Below are positions 50,727 to 59,403 of a DNA stretch of 64,000 bases, in pieces. The position numbers were made by a program, and so were the translations under genes. The first letter of the stretch is position 1. Each line of letters begins with the position of its first letter. The DNA lies in NCBI RefSeq assembly GCF_019977235.1, contig NZ_AP024646.1:4960001-5024000 (forward strand). Direction: 5' to 3'. The DNA comes from Arthrobacter sp. StoSoilB5. Lineage in GTDB: Bacteria > Actinomycetota > Actinomycetes > Actinomycetales > Micrococcaceae. The notes under the pieces are model-generated. The model had not been told where the DNA came from. It saw only the letters and a program-made list of their open reading frames with translations, and ran no database searches.

Positions 50727-50817
50727 TCGCCCTGCCCTCTGAAGTCATCGTTATAAAATTGAGATGCCCCCAATGGCGTGAGCCATCCTCCATCAACTGA
50801 CTTCAGGGGACTTTCTC

Positions 50818-51156
50818 TTGCTTACTTTGCAGCCGCGCCAGCGCGTCGGACACGACATCCTGCTTGCCCGCCACGGCAACAGCATCAGCACGATGCGTTT
50901 TGACCGCGCCAACGACCGCATCATCGCGATGCTCGACGACGGCTCCTGGGACAGCGCCCCCAATATGATTTCCCCGAGCCTGAACATGCCGGAGACTTTC
51001 GGAAGCATCATGCGTAAGGACTGGCGCTTCCTCTCCCTTGCCTGCGTCGCAATGATCACCTTCGCGGCCATGGCCATGGGCATCAGCGTGGAGATGGCAA
51101 ACCACATGTCCACCACGGAACTTCAGGCATTGCTGGTTAACTACCCCGCGTTCTAG
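50818..51156 (+). CDS. Small membrane protein, unknown function
   Basis: The 112-residue protein has one clear hydrophobic helix near residues 73-92 (LACVAMITFAAMAMGI). The TTG at 50818 is supported by an AGGGGA sequence 8 bp upstream; an in-frame ATG at 50893 is an alternative. I do not recognise it. It stands alone and is convergent with the PAP2 gene, with tandem repeats between the stops. Confidence 0.55.
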   Translation: MLTLQPRQRVGHDILLARHGNSISTMRFDRANDRIIAMLDDGSWDSAPNMISPSLNMPETFGSIMRKDWRFLSLACVAMITFAAMAMGISVEMANHMSTTELQALLVNYPAF

Positions 51157-51165
51157 GCAAGGCAG

Positions 51166-51235
51166 CAAACCGTTCCAGGCCGGCACCAAACCGTTCCAGG
51201 CAGGGCACCAAACCGTTCCAGGCAGGGCACCAAAC
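51166..51235. repeat. Short tandem direct repeat (about 21-22 bp)
   Basis: CAAACCGTTCCAGGC occurs at 51166, 51187 and 51209, with a partial copy CAAAC at 51231. Spacing is 21 then 22 bp, and GGGCAC or a close form joins the later units. The array fills the gap between convergent stop codons at 51156 and 51245. Confidence 0.8.
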
Positions 51236-51244
51236 AGCGGCCCC

Positions 51245-51931
51245 TCAGAGCATCCATTCCCGCAGCAGCCACCAGAAGCCTGCGATGAAGATGCCGCCGA
51301 ACAAGGAACCTGCAACAACCTGCCCGAGCGTGTGGGCGCGCAGCACGACCCGCGACCATCCCACCGCCGGCACTATGACCAGCAAAGGCAGCCAGGCCGG
51401 CCCGAACATCAACGCCACAATGACCGCAGCTGCGGCGATGGCCGACGCGTGACCACTCATTTTCCAAAAAGCGCTCACCACCGCCAGGACGGCAATGCCT
51501 CCGATCAGGGCGATGATCATCAGTGAAACGCTCACCGGACCCTTGATCAGCTGCAGCACCGCGAGGCCTGCCAGCACAGAAATCAATGCAAGCAGCAGCA
51601 GCGCGGGCCGCTGCCGGCGGTCGCTGACATGATGATCCGTGATCCTGCCCAGCTTTATCATCACCAGCACGTACGCCAACGGCAGGATGCAGACGAACAG
51701 TGCCCCCAGCAGCCCGAAGCCCATGGACCCGGGAAAGCCGGGTTCGATAGCCGGGCTGATTAACAGCAGTGCCGTCACTACGATGGGCGGCTGGAAGGCC
51801 TCCGTCAGAACCCTGGCAACCGTGCGCCAAGGTCCTGACAACATCCGGGCAGGCACGTGACCGGGTTTGTCGGCCGCCACGTCGGTGTTCGGCCTTGCGG
51901 CCAGGCGGGCAGTCGACGTCCGATCAGTCAA
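51245..51931 (-). CDS. PAP2 family phosphatase-like membrane protein
   Basis: The protein of about 228 residues has five or six hydrophobic segments. The PAP2 motifs are partly visible as [12 protein letters not shown] (SGH) and [17 protein letters not shown] (H-x6-G-like), while the first KxxxxxxRP motif is not clear. Members remove phosphate from lipids or polyprenyl pyrophosphates at the membrane. The start is uncertain: TTG 51931 overlaps the end of the E2 gene, and ATG 51844 is a shorter choice. Because it overlaps the E2 gene it may be co-transcribed with it. Confidence 0.8.
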   Translation of the reverse strand: MTDRTSTARLAARPNTDVAADKPGHVPARMLSGPWRTVARVLTEAFQPPIVVTALLLISPAIEPGFPGSMGFGLLGALFVCILPLAYVLVMIKLGRITDHHVSDRRQRPALLLLALISVLAGLAVLQLIKGPVSVSLMIIALIGGIAVLAVVSAFWKMSGHASAIAAAAVIVALMFGPAWLPLLVIVPAVGWSRVVLRAHTLGQVVAGSLFGGIFIAGFWWLLREWML

Positions 51932-53513
51932 GCAACAATGCCGGTTCTTCAAGAATGGCGGCGACATCAGCCATGAAGCGTGCCGAGAGGTCGCCGTCGA
52001 CGACGCGGTGGTCAAACGAACCACCCAAGGTGGTGATCCACCGCGGAATCACTTCCCCGTCCAGGACCCAGGGCTTCTGCTTGATGGTTCCGAACGCAAT
52101 AATGGCAACCTCGCCCGGATTAATGATGGGCGTACCCGTGTCAATGCCGAGGGCGCCGACGTTGGTGATGGTCAGGCTACCGCCCTGCATCTCGGCCGGC
52201 TGCGTCTTGCCCGCCCGGGCCTTGGTGGCGAGATCGTTCAGGGCAAGGGCCAACTCCTTGAGGGAGAGGTCCTGGGCGTCCTTGATGTTGGGCACCATCA
52301 AGCCACGCGGTGTCGCAGCCGCAATGCCCAGGTTCATGAAGTGCTTGATCTGGATCTCTGCACCGCCATTGCCATCAGCGTTGTCCACCCATGTGGCGTT
52401 GACACTGGGGTTCCGCGCCGCAGCCCAGATGACAGCCTTGGCCAAAATAAGCAGCGGGGACACCTTGATCCCCTCGAAGTCCCGCGAAACCTTCAGCCGC
52501 TTGACGAACTCCATGGTCCGGCTCGCATCCACATCAACAAAGATGCTGACGTGCGGTGCCGTGAACGCGGATTCCACCATGGCCTTGGCAGTTGCTTTAC
52601 GCACTCCCTTCACAGGAACGCGCTCGATCCTCTGATCCTGCGGCTTCTTTGAAGCACCCCAGAAAGACTCCGCCTGGTCAAGTTCAGCATCCCGCTGCGC
52701 CTGGTAGCTGACCAGGTCCTCGCGGGTTACCTCGCCGCGCTGTCCCGTGGCCACGACGTCGGCAAGGTCAATGCCGAGATCCCGGGCGAACTTGCGCACT
52801 GGCGGCTTCGCCAGGACTTTGTTGACGAGGCCGCTGATGGTACCGCTGATCGCGGCACCGCGCGATGCTGCGCTCTGTGGCGCAGAAACTCCCGGCGCTG
52901 TTGCTTCCGGCGTTTGGGTGACCGGCGTTTCAGTGACCGGCGTTTGGGTGACGGGCGCGACGGCGGCGCGTGCCGGCGTCGGGCGGTGAGGCCCCGGCGT
53001 CTGGGCTGCCTGGGCGGCCAGAACCGCTTGGTGGTCCTGAACTGTCCCTTCGGCACTTTCGGCGACCGTAACTGCCTCGACCGCCGCGCCGGTCGGACGC
53101 TTACGCGCGCGGCGCTTCACGGCGTCGGCCTTGGGGCCGGAGCCCACGAGCGGTCCGCCTGCCGGCCCATTCTCACCGCTGTCCGTATCAACAGGAAGCT
53201 TGCCGTAGAGGGGAGCTTCGACCGCGGGAGCAGCCGTCGGAGCCTGGGACGCGGGCGATGCATCCCCGGGCTGATTGTCCGAAACGGCAATAATGGCAGT
53301 GCCGACCTCCACCGTGATGCCTTCTTCGACCAACAACTCGGTTACCGTGCCGGCGAAGGGCGAAGGAAGCTCAACGAGCGATTTGGCTGTCTCGATCTCG
53401 CACAGGACATCGTTGATGGCAACGGTGTCGCCGGGCTTGACCTTCCAAGCCACTACCTCGGCCTCGGTCAGGCCTTCGCCGACGTCCGGCAAGTTGAATT
53501 TCTTTACAGTCAC
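51924..53513 (-). CDS. bkdC: Dihydrolipoamide acyltransferase (E2) of a 2-oxoacid dehydrogenase complex
   Basis: The 529-residue E2 has an N-terminal lipoyl domain with the modified lysine in [13 protein letters not shown] near residue 44, a Pro/Ala/Thr-rich linker with [16 protein letters not shown] repeats, a peripheral-subunit binding domain ([16 protein letters not shown]), and a catalytic core with [10 protein letters not shown] near 505 (HxxxDG). It forms the core that passes acyl groups to CoA. It follows the E1beta gene by 55 bp. No E3 gene is in the window. Whether the substrate is pyruvate or branched-chain 2-oxoacids is not settled; the E1 sequence leans to branched-chain. Confidence 0.92.
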   Translation of the reverse strand: MTVKKFNLPDVGEGLTEAEVVAWKVKPGDTVAINDVLCEIETAKSLVELPSPFAGTVTELLVEEGITVEVGTAIIAVSDNQPGDASPASQAPTAAPAVEAPLYGKLPVDTDSGENGPAGGPLVGSGPKADAVKRRARKRPTGAAVEAVTVAESAEGTVQDHQAVLAAQAAQTPGPHRPTPARAAVAPVTQTPVTETPVTQTPEATAPGVSAPQSAASRGAAISGTISGLVNKVLAKPPVRKFARDLGIDLADVVATGQRGEVTREDLVSYQAQRDAELDQAESFWGASKKPQDQRIERVPVKGVRKATAKAMVESAFTAPHVSIFVDVDASRTMEFVKRLKVSRDFEGIKVSPLLILAKAVIWAAARNPSVNATWVDNADGNGGAEIQIKHFMNLGIAAATPRGLMVPNIKDAQDLSLKELALALNDLATKARAGKTQPAEMQGGSLTITNVGALGIDTGTPIINPGEVAIIAFGTIKQKPWVLDGEVIPRWITTLGGSFDHRVVDGDLSARFMADVAAILEEPALLLD

Positions 53514-53568
53514 AGTGGTCCTCGATTTCCGTCTGCCCGGCTGTGAAGCTGGACTGGATCAGGGCGGT

Positions 53569-54549
53569 TTAGTAAGCCAGGGAGCGGTCGAGCGCTTCGA
53601 GGATCTTGTCGATGTCCGGCAAGTAGTCCTCTTCAACCTTGGCCACGGGATACGGCATGTGGAAACCGCCAACGCGGATCACCGGGGCTTCAAGGTGAAG
53701 GAAAGCCCGCTCGCTGATGCGGGCGGCAATCTCTCCACCGATACCGCCGAAGGTGGGGGCTTCGTGGGCGACGATCAGACGGCCGGTCTTCTTGACCGAT
53801 GCCTCAACCGTGTCAAAGTCCAAAGGCGAGATCGAGCGGAGGTCGATGACCTCAATGCTACGTCCATCCTCGATGGCGGCGTCTGCAGCAGCGAGTGCAA
53901 CCGGAACCAGCGGCCCGTAAGCCACAATCGTGGCGTCAGTACCTTCGCGGACCACATGAGCCTTGAATGGGCCCTCGGATAGACCCGCGTTCTCGACATC
54001 CACCTCGCCCTTGAGCCAGTAACGGCGCTTGGGCTCGAAGAAGATCACGGGGTCCTGGCACTCAATGGCTTTCTGGATCATCCAGTAAGCGTCGTGGGCG
54101 TTGGAGGGCGAGATGATACGCAGGCCGGCTGTGTGGGCGAATAACGCCTCCGGCGACTCGGAGTGGTGCTCGATGGAACCGATGCCGCCGCCGTACGGGA
54201 TCCGAATAACCACAGGCACAGTCAGGCGGCCGTGGCTGCGGGCATGGATCTTGGCCAACTGGGTGGTGATCTGGTTGAAGGCCGGATATACGAACCCATC
54301 GAACTGGATTTCGCACACCGGCGCATAGCCGCGCAAGGCCAGCCCAATTGCCGTTCCAACAATGCCGGACTCTGCCAACGGGCTGTCGACTACGCGGTCG
54401 GCCCCGAATTCCTTGATAAGTCCATCCGTCACCCGATAAACGCCGCCAAGGTGCCCGATGTCCTCGCCCATCAGGAGGGACTTGGGGTTACTCTTCAGCG
54501 ATGCGCGGAGACCCTCGTTGATGGCCTTTGCAATGGTCATGGTTGCCAT
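53569..54549 (-). CDS. bkdB: 2-oxoacid dehydrogenase E1 component, beta subunit
   Basis: The 326-residue protein starts MATMTIAKAINEGLRASL and has the transketolase-like motifs MGEDIGHLGGVYRVTDGL, DSPLAESGIVGTAIGLA and YGGGIGSIEHHSESPEA, and a C-terminal transketolase domain. With E1alpha it binds thiamine diphosphate and decarboxylates the 2-oxoacid. The ATG at 54549 overlaps the E1alpha stop as TGATG; a longer upstream frame was rejected because it lies within E1alpha. Confidence 0.94.
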   Translation of the reverse strand: MATMTIAKAINEGLRASLKSNPKSLLMGEDIGHLGGVYRVTDGLIKEFGADRVVDSPLAESGIVGTAIGLALRGYAPVCEIQFDGFVYPAFNQITTQLAKIHARSHGRLTVPVVIRIPYGGGIGSIEHHSESPEALFAHTAGLRIISPSNAHDAYWMIQKAIECQDPVIFFEPKRRYWLKGEVDVENAGLSEGPFKAHVVREGTDATIVAYGPLVPVALAAADAAIEDGRSIEVIDLRSISPLDFDTVEASVKKTGRLIVAHEAPTFGGIGGEIAARISERAFLHLEAPVIRVGGFHMPYPVAKVEEDYLPDIDKILEALDRSLAY

Positions 54550-55742
54550 CAGTTGGCTGCCTCCTGGTCCGTTTCGAAGCCTGCCGAGTATTCCTCGAAC
54601 CACGCCTGTTCCTCCGCAATCAGCGGGTGTGCTTCGGCGTAAACGTTGGCGAAGGAATCGCGGATGTCCGGCACCTCGAGGCCGTGCGTGGTGCTGCGGA
54701 CGTACTTTGCCAGTTCGTCGCCGTCAGCCTGCACCTGCTCGAAGAAGGCTTCATCGGCGAGCCCTTCCGTCCTCAGGTACTTCTCCAGCCGGTCCAGGGG
54801 GTCCTTCTCCCGCCATGCGGCCTCTTCGGCCAGTTCGCGGTACTTGGTGGGGTCGTCAGCAGTCGTGTGTGCACCAACCCGATAGGTGTAAGCCTCAATA
54901 AGCACAGGGCCCCGACCCTCGCGGGCATGCTCAAGGGCCCATTCAGTGACGGCATGCACGGCAATAACGTCGTTGCCATCCACACGGATTCCCGGGAATC
55001 CGTAGCCCTTGGCGCGGTTGGCCAACGGGACCTTGGTCTGGACTTCGGTGGGAACGGAGATGGCCCAGTGGTTGTTCTGGCAGAAGAAGACGACCGGAGC
55101 GTCATACGAGGCCGCGAAAACCATTGATTCGTGGACGTCGCCTTCGGAACTGGCGCCGTCACCGAAGTAGGCAACGACTGCAGCCTTGGGGTCATTGGAA
55201 TCGCTGGCGAGCGCCAGCTTCTGGTCCCGCTGGATACCCATGGCGTAGCCCACTGCGTGCAGCGTCTGTGCGGCGAGGACCAGCGTGTAGAGGTGGAAGT
55301 TGTTCTCGCGCGGGTCCCACCCTCCGTTGGAGACTCCGCGGAACTGCTTCAGCAATTCCGCAAGGTCGACGTTGCGCACCAGCGCGACGCCGTGCTCACG
55401 GTACGTGGGGAAAATGTAATCCTGGGGCTGGCTGGCGTGAGCCGAGCCGATCTGGGCCGCCTCTTGACCGGTCAGCGGCACCCACAAAGCGAGTTCGCCT
55501 TGGCGCTGCAGGGCGGTGGCTTCCTGGTCAAAGCGCCGGATCCTGGCCATATCCGCATAGAAGACGCGGAGCTTTTCGGGGTCGATCCGCTTGGCATAGT
55601 CAGAGAAGACGGGATCGGTGCCTAGCTTTCCGTCAGGGCCGAGCAACTGGACCATCTCTACGGGTTCACCTGAGGCAGCTACTGCTGCTGAGGTTGCCGC
55701 CAGAGTTTCATCGGTCCCGGGGGGCAGTTGTGTCGAGCCCAT
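54549..55742 (-). CDS. bkdA: 2-oxoacid dehydrogenase E1 component, alpha subunit
   Basis: The 397-residue protein has the thiamine-diphosphate motif YFGDGASSEGDVHESMVFAA near residues 195-214 followed by FCQNNHWAISVPTEV, and the phosphorylation-loop-like TYRVGAHTTADDPTKYR. The NNHWAISVP form is typical of branched-chain 2-oxoacid dehydrogenases. The ATG at 55742 follows GGAGACGG. It is the first gene of the operon and is preceded by a perfect 42-bp palindrome at 55794-55835. Confidence 0.94.
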   Translation of the reverse strand: MGSTQLPPGTDETLAATSAAVAASGEPVEMVQLLGPDGKLGTDPVFSDYAKRIDPEKLRVFYADMARIRRFDQEATALQRQGELALWVPLTGQEAAQIGSAHASQPQDYIFPTYREHGVALVRNVDLAELLKQFRGVSNGGWDPRENNFHLYTLVLAAQTLHAVGYAMGIQRDQKLALASDSNDPKAAVVAYFGDGASSEGDVHESMVFAASYDAPVVFFCQNNHWAISVPTEVQTKVPLANRAKGYGFPGIRVDGNDVIAVHAVTEWALEHAREGRGPVLIEAYTYRVGAHTTADDPTKYRELAEEAAWREKDPLDRLEKYLRTEGLADEAFFEQVQADGDELAKYVRSTTHGLEVPDIRDSFANVYAEAHPLIAEEQAWFEEYSAGFETDQEAAN

Positions 55743-55793
55743 TCCGTCTCCTTGCTTGCCGCGGCTTGTGCCTGGGCAATGTCTGTCGCTGGG

Positions 55794-55835
55794 ATATATG
55801 CCCATTCCGGAATGCATTCCGGAATGGGCATATAT
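55794..55835. promoter_or_regulatory. Perfect 42-bp palindrome upstream of the E1alpha gene
   Basis: The sequence is its own reverse complement over 42 bp. It consists of two adjacent copies of the 12-bp palindrome CATTCCGGAATG flanked by ATATATGCC and GGCATATAT. It lies 52 bp upstream of the E1alpha start, in a 150-bp gap. It most likely binds two dimers of a regulator; an Lrp/AsnC or other branched-chain sensor is a reasonable guess. No regulator gene is adjacent. It could also form a cruciform. Confidence 0.8.
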
Positions 55836-55892
55836 TTTGGCTTTCGTCCTTACTTTATCGGCAGTAAGTAGCGTAGGCGCATTTGTTAACCG

Positions 55893-57011
55893 CTAGGAAC
55901 CGTGCGGAGCCTTTGTATAACCTGCACAGAGTTTGAGGAAGCGCGTATTGGCTTCCACTTCGCCGATACTGACCCGAACCCCCTCATTTCCGAAGGCACG
56001 GACAGACAAGGCTTGCTCGGCGGCCAACGCCGCAAATTCGGCACTGTTTTCACCCAGGTTCAACCAAACGAAGTTTCCCTGGGCTTCCGGTACGAACCAC
56101 CCAAGATCACGGAGACCTGAAGTGACGCGGTCCCTCTCATCCACCAGGCTTTGTACCCTTTCCACAACCTGATCGAAATTCTCGATGGATGTGATGGCGG
56201 CGCGTTCTGCAATTTGCGATACCGCGAACGGTGTTGCTGTGACGCGAAGGTGCTGGGTGAGCTGGGGGCCGGAAACACTGTAGCCAACACGCAGCCCGGC
56301 CAAGCCATGGGCTTTGGAGAAGGTCCTCAGCACCACAACATTGGGGTATTTCCGGTAGAGCTTGATTCCGTCTACGGCAGCTTGGTCGCGGACGAACTCC
56401 TGGTATGCCTCATCAATAACCACCACCACGTTGGGCGGCACCGACTGAATGAAGCGCTCTGTTTCCTCGGCGGTAAGGATGGGCCCCGTGGGGTTGTTCG
56501 GAGTGCAGAGCAAGATCACCTTGGTGCGCACCGTGACTGCCGCGGCCATCGTTTCGAGGTCGTGACGGCCGTCCGGAAGCAACGGGATTTGCACGCTGGC
56601 GGCCCCTGCAAGGCCCACACAGATGGGGTAAGCCTCGAACGAGCGCCAGGCATAGATCACTTCATCCGACTTGCCGTCATCGTTCTGGCCAGCAAAGGTG
56701 GCAAGAATTTGGTTCAGTGCACCCAGGCTGCCTGCACCCGTGACGACGTCGTCAGCCGGTACATCCAGGAAATCGGCCAAGGCATTGCGCAGCTTGGTTG
56801 CAAGGGGATCGGGGTAGCGGTTGATATCAGACTGGTCTGCGATGGCCTGCAACACTGCAGGGATCGGAGGCAGCGGGTTTTCATTGGACGACAATTTGTA
56901 GCTGGTGAGGCCCTCAATCGCAGCGGGGGGTTTACCAGCCGCGTACTTGGGGAGCCTGTCCACGACCGGTCGAGGGAGTACCCCCTCCGGTGCGTTGTCA
57001 GTAGTAGTCAT
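55893..57011 (-). CDS. Histidinol-phosphate/aromatic aminotransferase family (HisC2/Pat-like)
   Basis: The 372-residue enzyme has the HisC-type pattern: KLSSNENPLPPIPAVLQA near residues 43-60, the DEAYQEFV segment and the PLP lysine in RTFSKAHGLAGLRVGY near residue 231. Related actinobacterial enzymes act as phenylalanine/aromatic aminotransferase (Pat) rather than in histidine synthesis; no his genes are near. TAGGCT lies 7 nt before the ATG, a leaderless-type promoter. It is upstream of the 2-oxoacid dehydrogenase genes on the same strand, separated by the palindrome. Confidence 0.9.
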   Translation of the reverse strand: MTTTDNAPEGVLPRPVVDRLPKYAAGKPPAAIEGLTSYKLSSNENPLPPIPAVLQAIADQSDINRYPDPLATKLRNALADFLDVPADDVVTGAGSLGALNQILATFAGQNDDGKSDEVIYAWRSFEAYPICVGLAGAASVQIPLLPDGRHDLETMAAAVTVRTKVILLCTPNNPTGPILTAEETERFIQSVPPNVVVVIDEAYQEFVRDQAAVDGIKLYRKYPNVVVLRTFSKAHGLAGLRVGYSVSGPQLTQHLRVTATPFAVSQIAERAAITSIENFDQVVERVQSLVDERDRVTSGLRDLGWFVPEAQGNFVWLNLGENSAEFAALAAEQALSVRAFGNEGVRVSIGEVEANTRFLKLCAGYTKAPHGS

Positions 57012-57148
57012 GACTTCAAGCCTACTTGCACCCCTACGGCGTTTGGGGTGTTCGGGAGCCAACCAAGATCCATCATTCCTCCTCATCGAGCTACCTGTCT
57101 CCAGTGATGCCTCAGCTGGGCCACAGACGAGTGTGAAACCATGGGCGC

Positions 57149-57577
57149 ATGGGTTCATTCATCGTTCGCGTCCTCATCAATGGTCTAGCTCTGTGGATCG
57201 CCAGTTGGCTGTTGGAGGGTCTGGAGATCTCCTCGTCTGCCACAGAAAAAGCGGCAGCCAACGCTGGGATCACCCAAGGCGCCGACGCAGCGGGCATCGT
57301 CGTGGCCTATCTCTTCATTGGCCTGATTTTTGGGGTGGTCAACGCGTTCGTGCGGCCACTGGTCAAGATTCTGTCCCTCCCCGTAACCATCCTGACCCTG
57401 GGGCTGTTCACCATCATCATCAATGCGGCAATGCTGTACCTGACCGCTTGGCTGAGCAGCTTCACCCCGGTGCACCTCACCATTGACTCGTTCTTCTGGA
57501 CAGCGATCCTCGCCTCGATCATCATCAGCATCATCAGCATGGTGGCCGGCCTTATCCCAGGTGCCCGCAAGCGCTAG
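57149..57577 (+). CDS. Phage holin family 4-like membrane protein
   Basis: The 142-residue protein has four hydrophobic segments and the pattern typical of the phage_holin_4_2 family (IVRVLINGLALWIASWLL at the start; FGVVNAFVRPLVKILSLPVTILTLG in the middle). These proteins are widespread in bacterial chromosomes outside prophages, and their function is mostly unknown. No phage genes are near. The ATG at 57149 gives the usual N-terminus. Confidence 0.87.
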   Translation: MGSFIVRVLINGLALWIASWLLEGLEISSSATEKAAANAGITQGADAAGIVVAYLFIGLIFGVVNAFVRPLVKILSLPVTILTLGLFTIIINAAMLYLTAWLSSFTPVHLTIDSFFWTAILASIIISIISMVAGLIPGARKR

Positions 57578-57585
57578 AGTTGCTC

Positions 57586-58926
57586 TCACCGCGCGCCGGC
57601 CGTAGATCTACTCTCCGGAAGATGGGGATTCTGCAGGATCTGCCTTTTGTCCGGCAAGGGTGACCGTTCCAGCTTGAAGTGCGTCACCCGGGCCGTGCCT
57701 CCCACACCCACAACACCCGCGAAGGCTGCACTGGAAGCTGCAAGTGACGGATCCTGGCTCGCTGTGACCAGTTCGGCGCCTGCGGCGTAGTTCTCCAAGC
57801 GGTGACCCGGCCCCAGGCCAGGGTCTTCCCCTTCCGGCGTTTTGACTTCGTTGTTCAGCGTTACCGTAACCCTGTCCTTCGTATCAGGATTCACCCGGCC
57901 ATCGGTTCCCGGGACGAAGTCCTGGATATGCTCCAAGTGCAACGTACTGATTCCGGGTTCCGGGCTGATACCGCCAACGGGCGCCCCAGCCGTCAGGACG
58001 TACTTGAGGTCGAATTCGCTCAGGAATGCCTTGTTCTGACTGAGGTTCATGGCATGTGCACCTCCTTGACTGTGCCCGACTGCCACCACTTGGTCGCCGG
58101 CTTCAGCGCCGGCTTCCCTCAACGCCTGGCCAATGGCCGGGACCACTTCTTCAGAGTCGTAGCCGAGCGCTTCGCCAACTCCCGGTATGTCGAAAGGATT
58201 GGAATCCGGCGCATCGGGTTGTGTTCCCGGAATCAACACCATCCAGGAGGCTGAGCCATCGCGGTCCAGCTGGATGATCTCAATTTCGCCATCGCCCCGG
58301 GCATGGAGGCTTTCGAGTCGCCGGATGCTCTGCGCCATGGATGGATCCACTTGCTCGATCGACTCGTCGATCTTCTCGATGGTTACCGGGCGCGGCCTCA
58401 GTCTGGGGACAAGGGGTGACTGCAGCAGTCCACGCATGATGCCCCGCGCCCCCATCCCCGGTGGAATGATGCTTGTGACCACGTTGTGCGTGATGTCCCG
58501 GCCAGGTACCCAGGGTGCACCTGACATCTTCATCTCATCAAGCGCCAACATCCGCGGGAAAAGGTTCTTGACCTCTGTTTGGACGTAATCGTGATGACTG
58601 GAACGCACGCTCGCACTGATCCCGACCAATTCCTGACGCACCCTGCCTACCTCCCCCCTGCTTTCAGCAACGGCGTCGATAGCGGCACAACCTGAGGCGT
58701 ACGAGTCGTAAAGGTAAGGCCCCAGATCAGCCTGCACGGCACGGGCTTCTGATTCCACCCCGATGAGTTGCTGGACCAAATCGTCAAGCAGTGCCGCTCC
58801 ACGCAGGAGCTCTTCCAACTGGCAGGACACTCCTCCCACTCCCCCACGGATGCTGAGGATCCCATCCGGGGCTGGCGCTGTGGGTTGAGGGGCCGAACCC
58901 GCGCCGATTGGAGCAACATCAGCCAT
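57586..58926 (-). CDS. Alpha/beta-hydrolase (lipase-like) with helical N-terminus, WXG100 partner
   Basis: The 446-residue protein has a helical N-terminal 130 residues without signal peptide, and a C-terminal hydrolase domain with the nucleophile elbow VAVGHSQGGAHAM near residue 287 and likely oxyanion region SWMVLIPGTQPDA near 229. It directly follows a WXG100-like gene and its start overlaps that gene's stop. This is the layout of type VII-associated toxins or lipases with a WXG100 partner. The start at 58926 follows GGGAGGGG. Export by an ESX system is inference; no ESX core genes are in the window. Confidence 0.78.
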   Translation of the reverse strand: MADVAPIGAGSAPQPTAPAPDGILSIRGGVGGVSCQLEELLRGAALLDDLVQQLIGVESEARAVQADLGPYLYDSYASGCAAIDAVAESRGEVGRVRQELVGISASVRSSHHDYVQTEVKNLFPRMLALDEMKMSGAPWVPGRDITHNVVTSIIPPGMGARGIMRGLLQSPLVPRLRPRPVTIEKIDESIEQVDPSMAQSIRRLESLHARGDGEIEIIQLDRDGSASWMVLIPGTQPDAPDSNPFDIPGVGEALGYDSEEVVPAIGQALREAGAEAGDQVVAVGHSQGGAHAMNLSQNKAFLSEFDLKYVLTAGAPVGGISPEPGISTLHLEHIQDFVPGTDGRVNPDTKDRVTVTLNNEVKTPEGEDPGLGPGHRLENYAAGAELVTASQDPSLAASSAAFAGVVGVGGTARVTHFKLERSPLPDKRQILQNPHLPESRSTAGAR

Positions 58927-59237
58927 CAGTGCCCCCTCCCACCGGAGACCGAGACGTTCTGGGAATGACGGAGGACCGAGGCGGCTGCGTCTTCCAGTGA
59001 TTCGCGTGCCCGCATTAACGCAGACGCATGAAGGGCGATGGTTGTCCTGTAAGCACTTCCGGCGGGAGACTGCCACTCTTCCAACTGGGTCCGCCGCAAA
59101 GTTGCCAGGACAACGTCCGTTTGATCCACACAGGACTTGATTCGCCAGGCGAGCCTCTGGACTTCATGGCTGCGCGAGGCACACTCCAGGGGATCGAAAA
59201 TAGGTGGGTTGGCTGCAGGCATCAAGCTGACGCTCAT
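58926..59237 (-). CDS. WXG100-like small helical protein
   Basis: The 103-residue protein is two helices around a WXG-type turn, EEWQSPAGSAYRTTI near residues 52-66, with the tryptophan kept and GSA in place of G alone. This size and shape are those of ESX/type VII substrates or chaperone partners. Its stop overlaps the start of the lipase-like gene (TGATG), so the two are coupled. The ATG at 59237 is used; 59252 is an alternative. Confidence 0.72.
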   Translation of the reverse strand: MSVSLMPAANPPIFDPLECASRSHEVQRLAWRIKSCVDQTDVVLATLRRTQLEEWQSPAGSAYRTTIALHASALMRARESLEDAAASVLRHSQNVSVSGGRGH

Positions 59238-59320
59238 GTCCGTGTACTCCATTGATTGTTCTGCTGATCGGTAGGTATGACGCTACGGAGCGGGGGAACC
59301 GGGCGGAAGCGCAGCTGTCG

Positions 59321-59355
59321 GCTATGTGGATAACGCTGGCGGCTGTCCACATAGC
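59321..59355. promoter_or_regulatory. Two DnaA-box-like sites in inverted orientation upstream of purB
   Basis: GCTATGTGGA and TCCACATAGC form a 10-bp inverted repeat. Within it, TGTGGATAA at 59325-59333 is the exact complement of the DnaA box TTATCCACA, and CTGTCCACA at 59343-59351 differs from TTGTCCACA by one base. The pair lies 48 bp upstream of purB. This suggests DnaA-linked control or simply a stable hairpin. Confidence 0.55.
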
Positions 59356-59403
59356 GCAGTCATCAACTCGGGTGCCTCCTCGGAACATGAAAGAATAGGC
59401 CCC

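Noticed and set aside
57149..57577. Prophage remnant suggested by a holin-like gene
   Set aside because: This family is common as a single chromosomal gene in actinobacteria, and no other phage genes are near.
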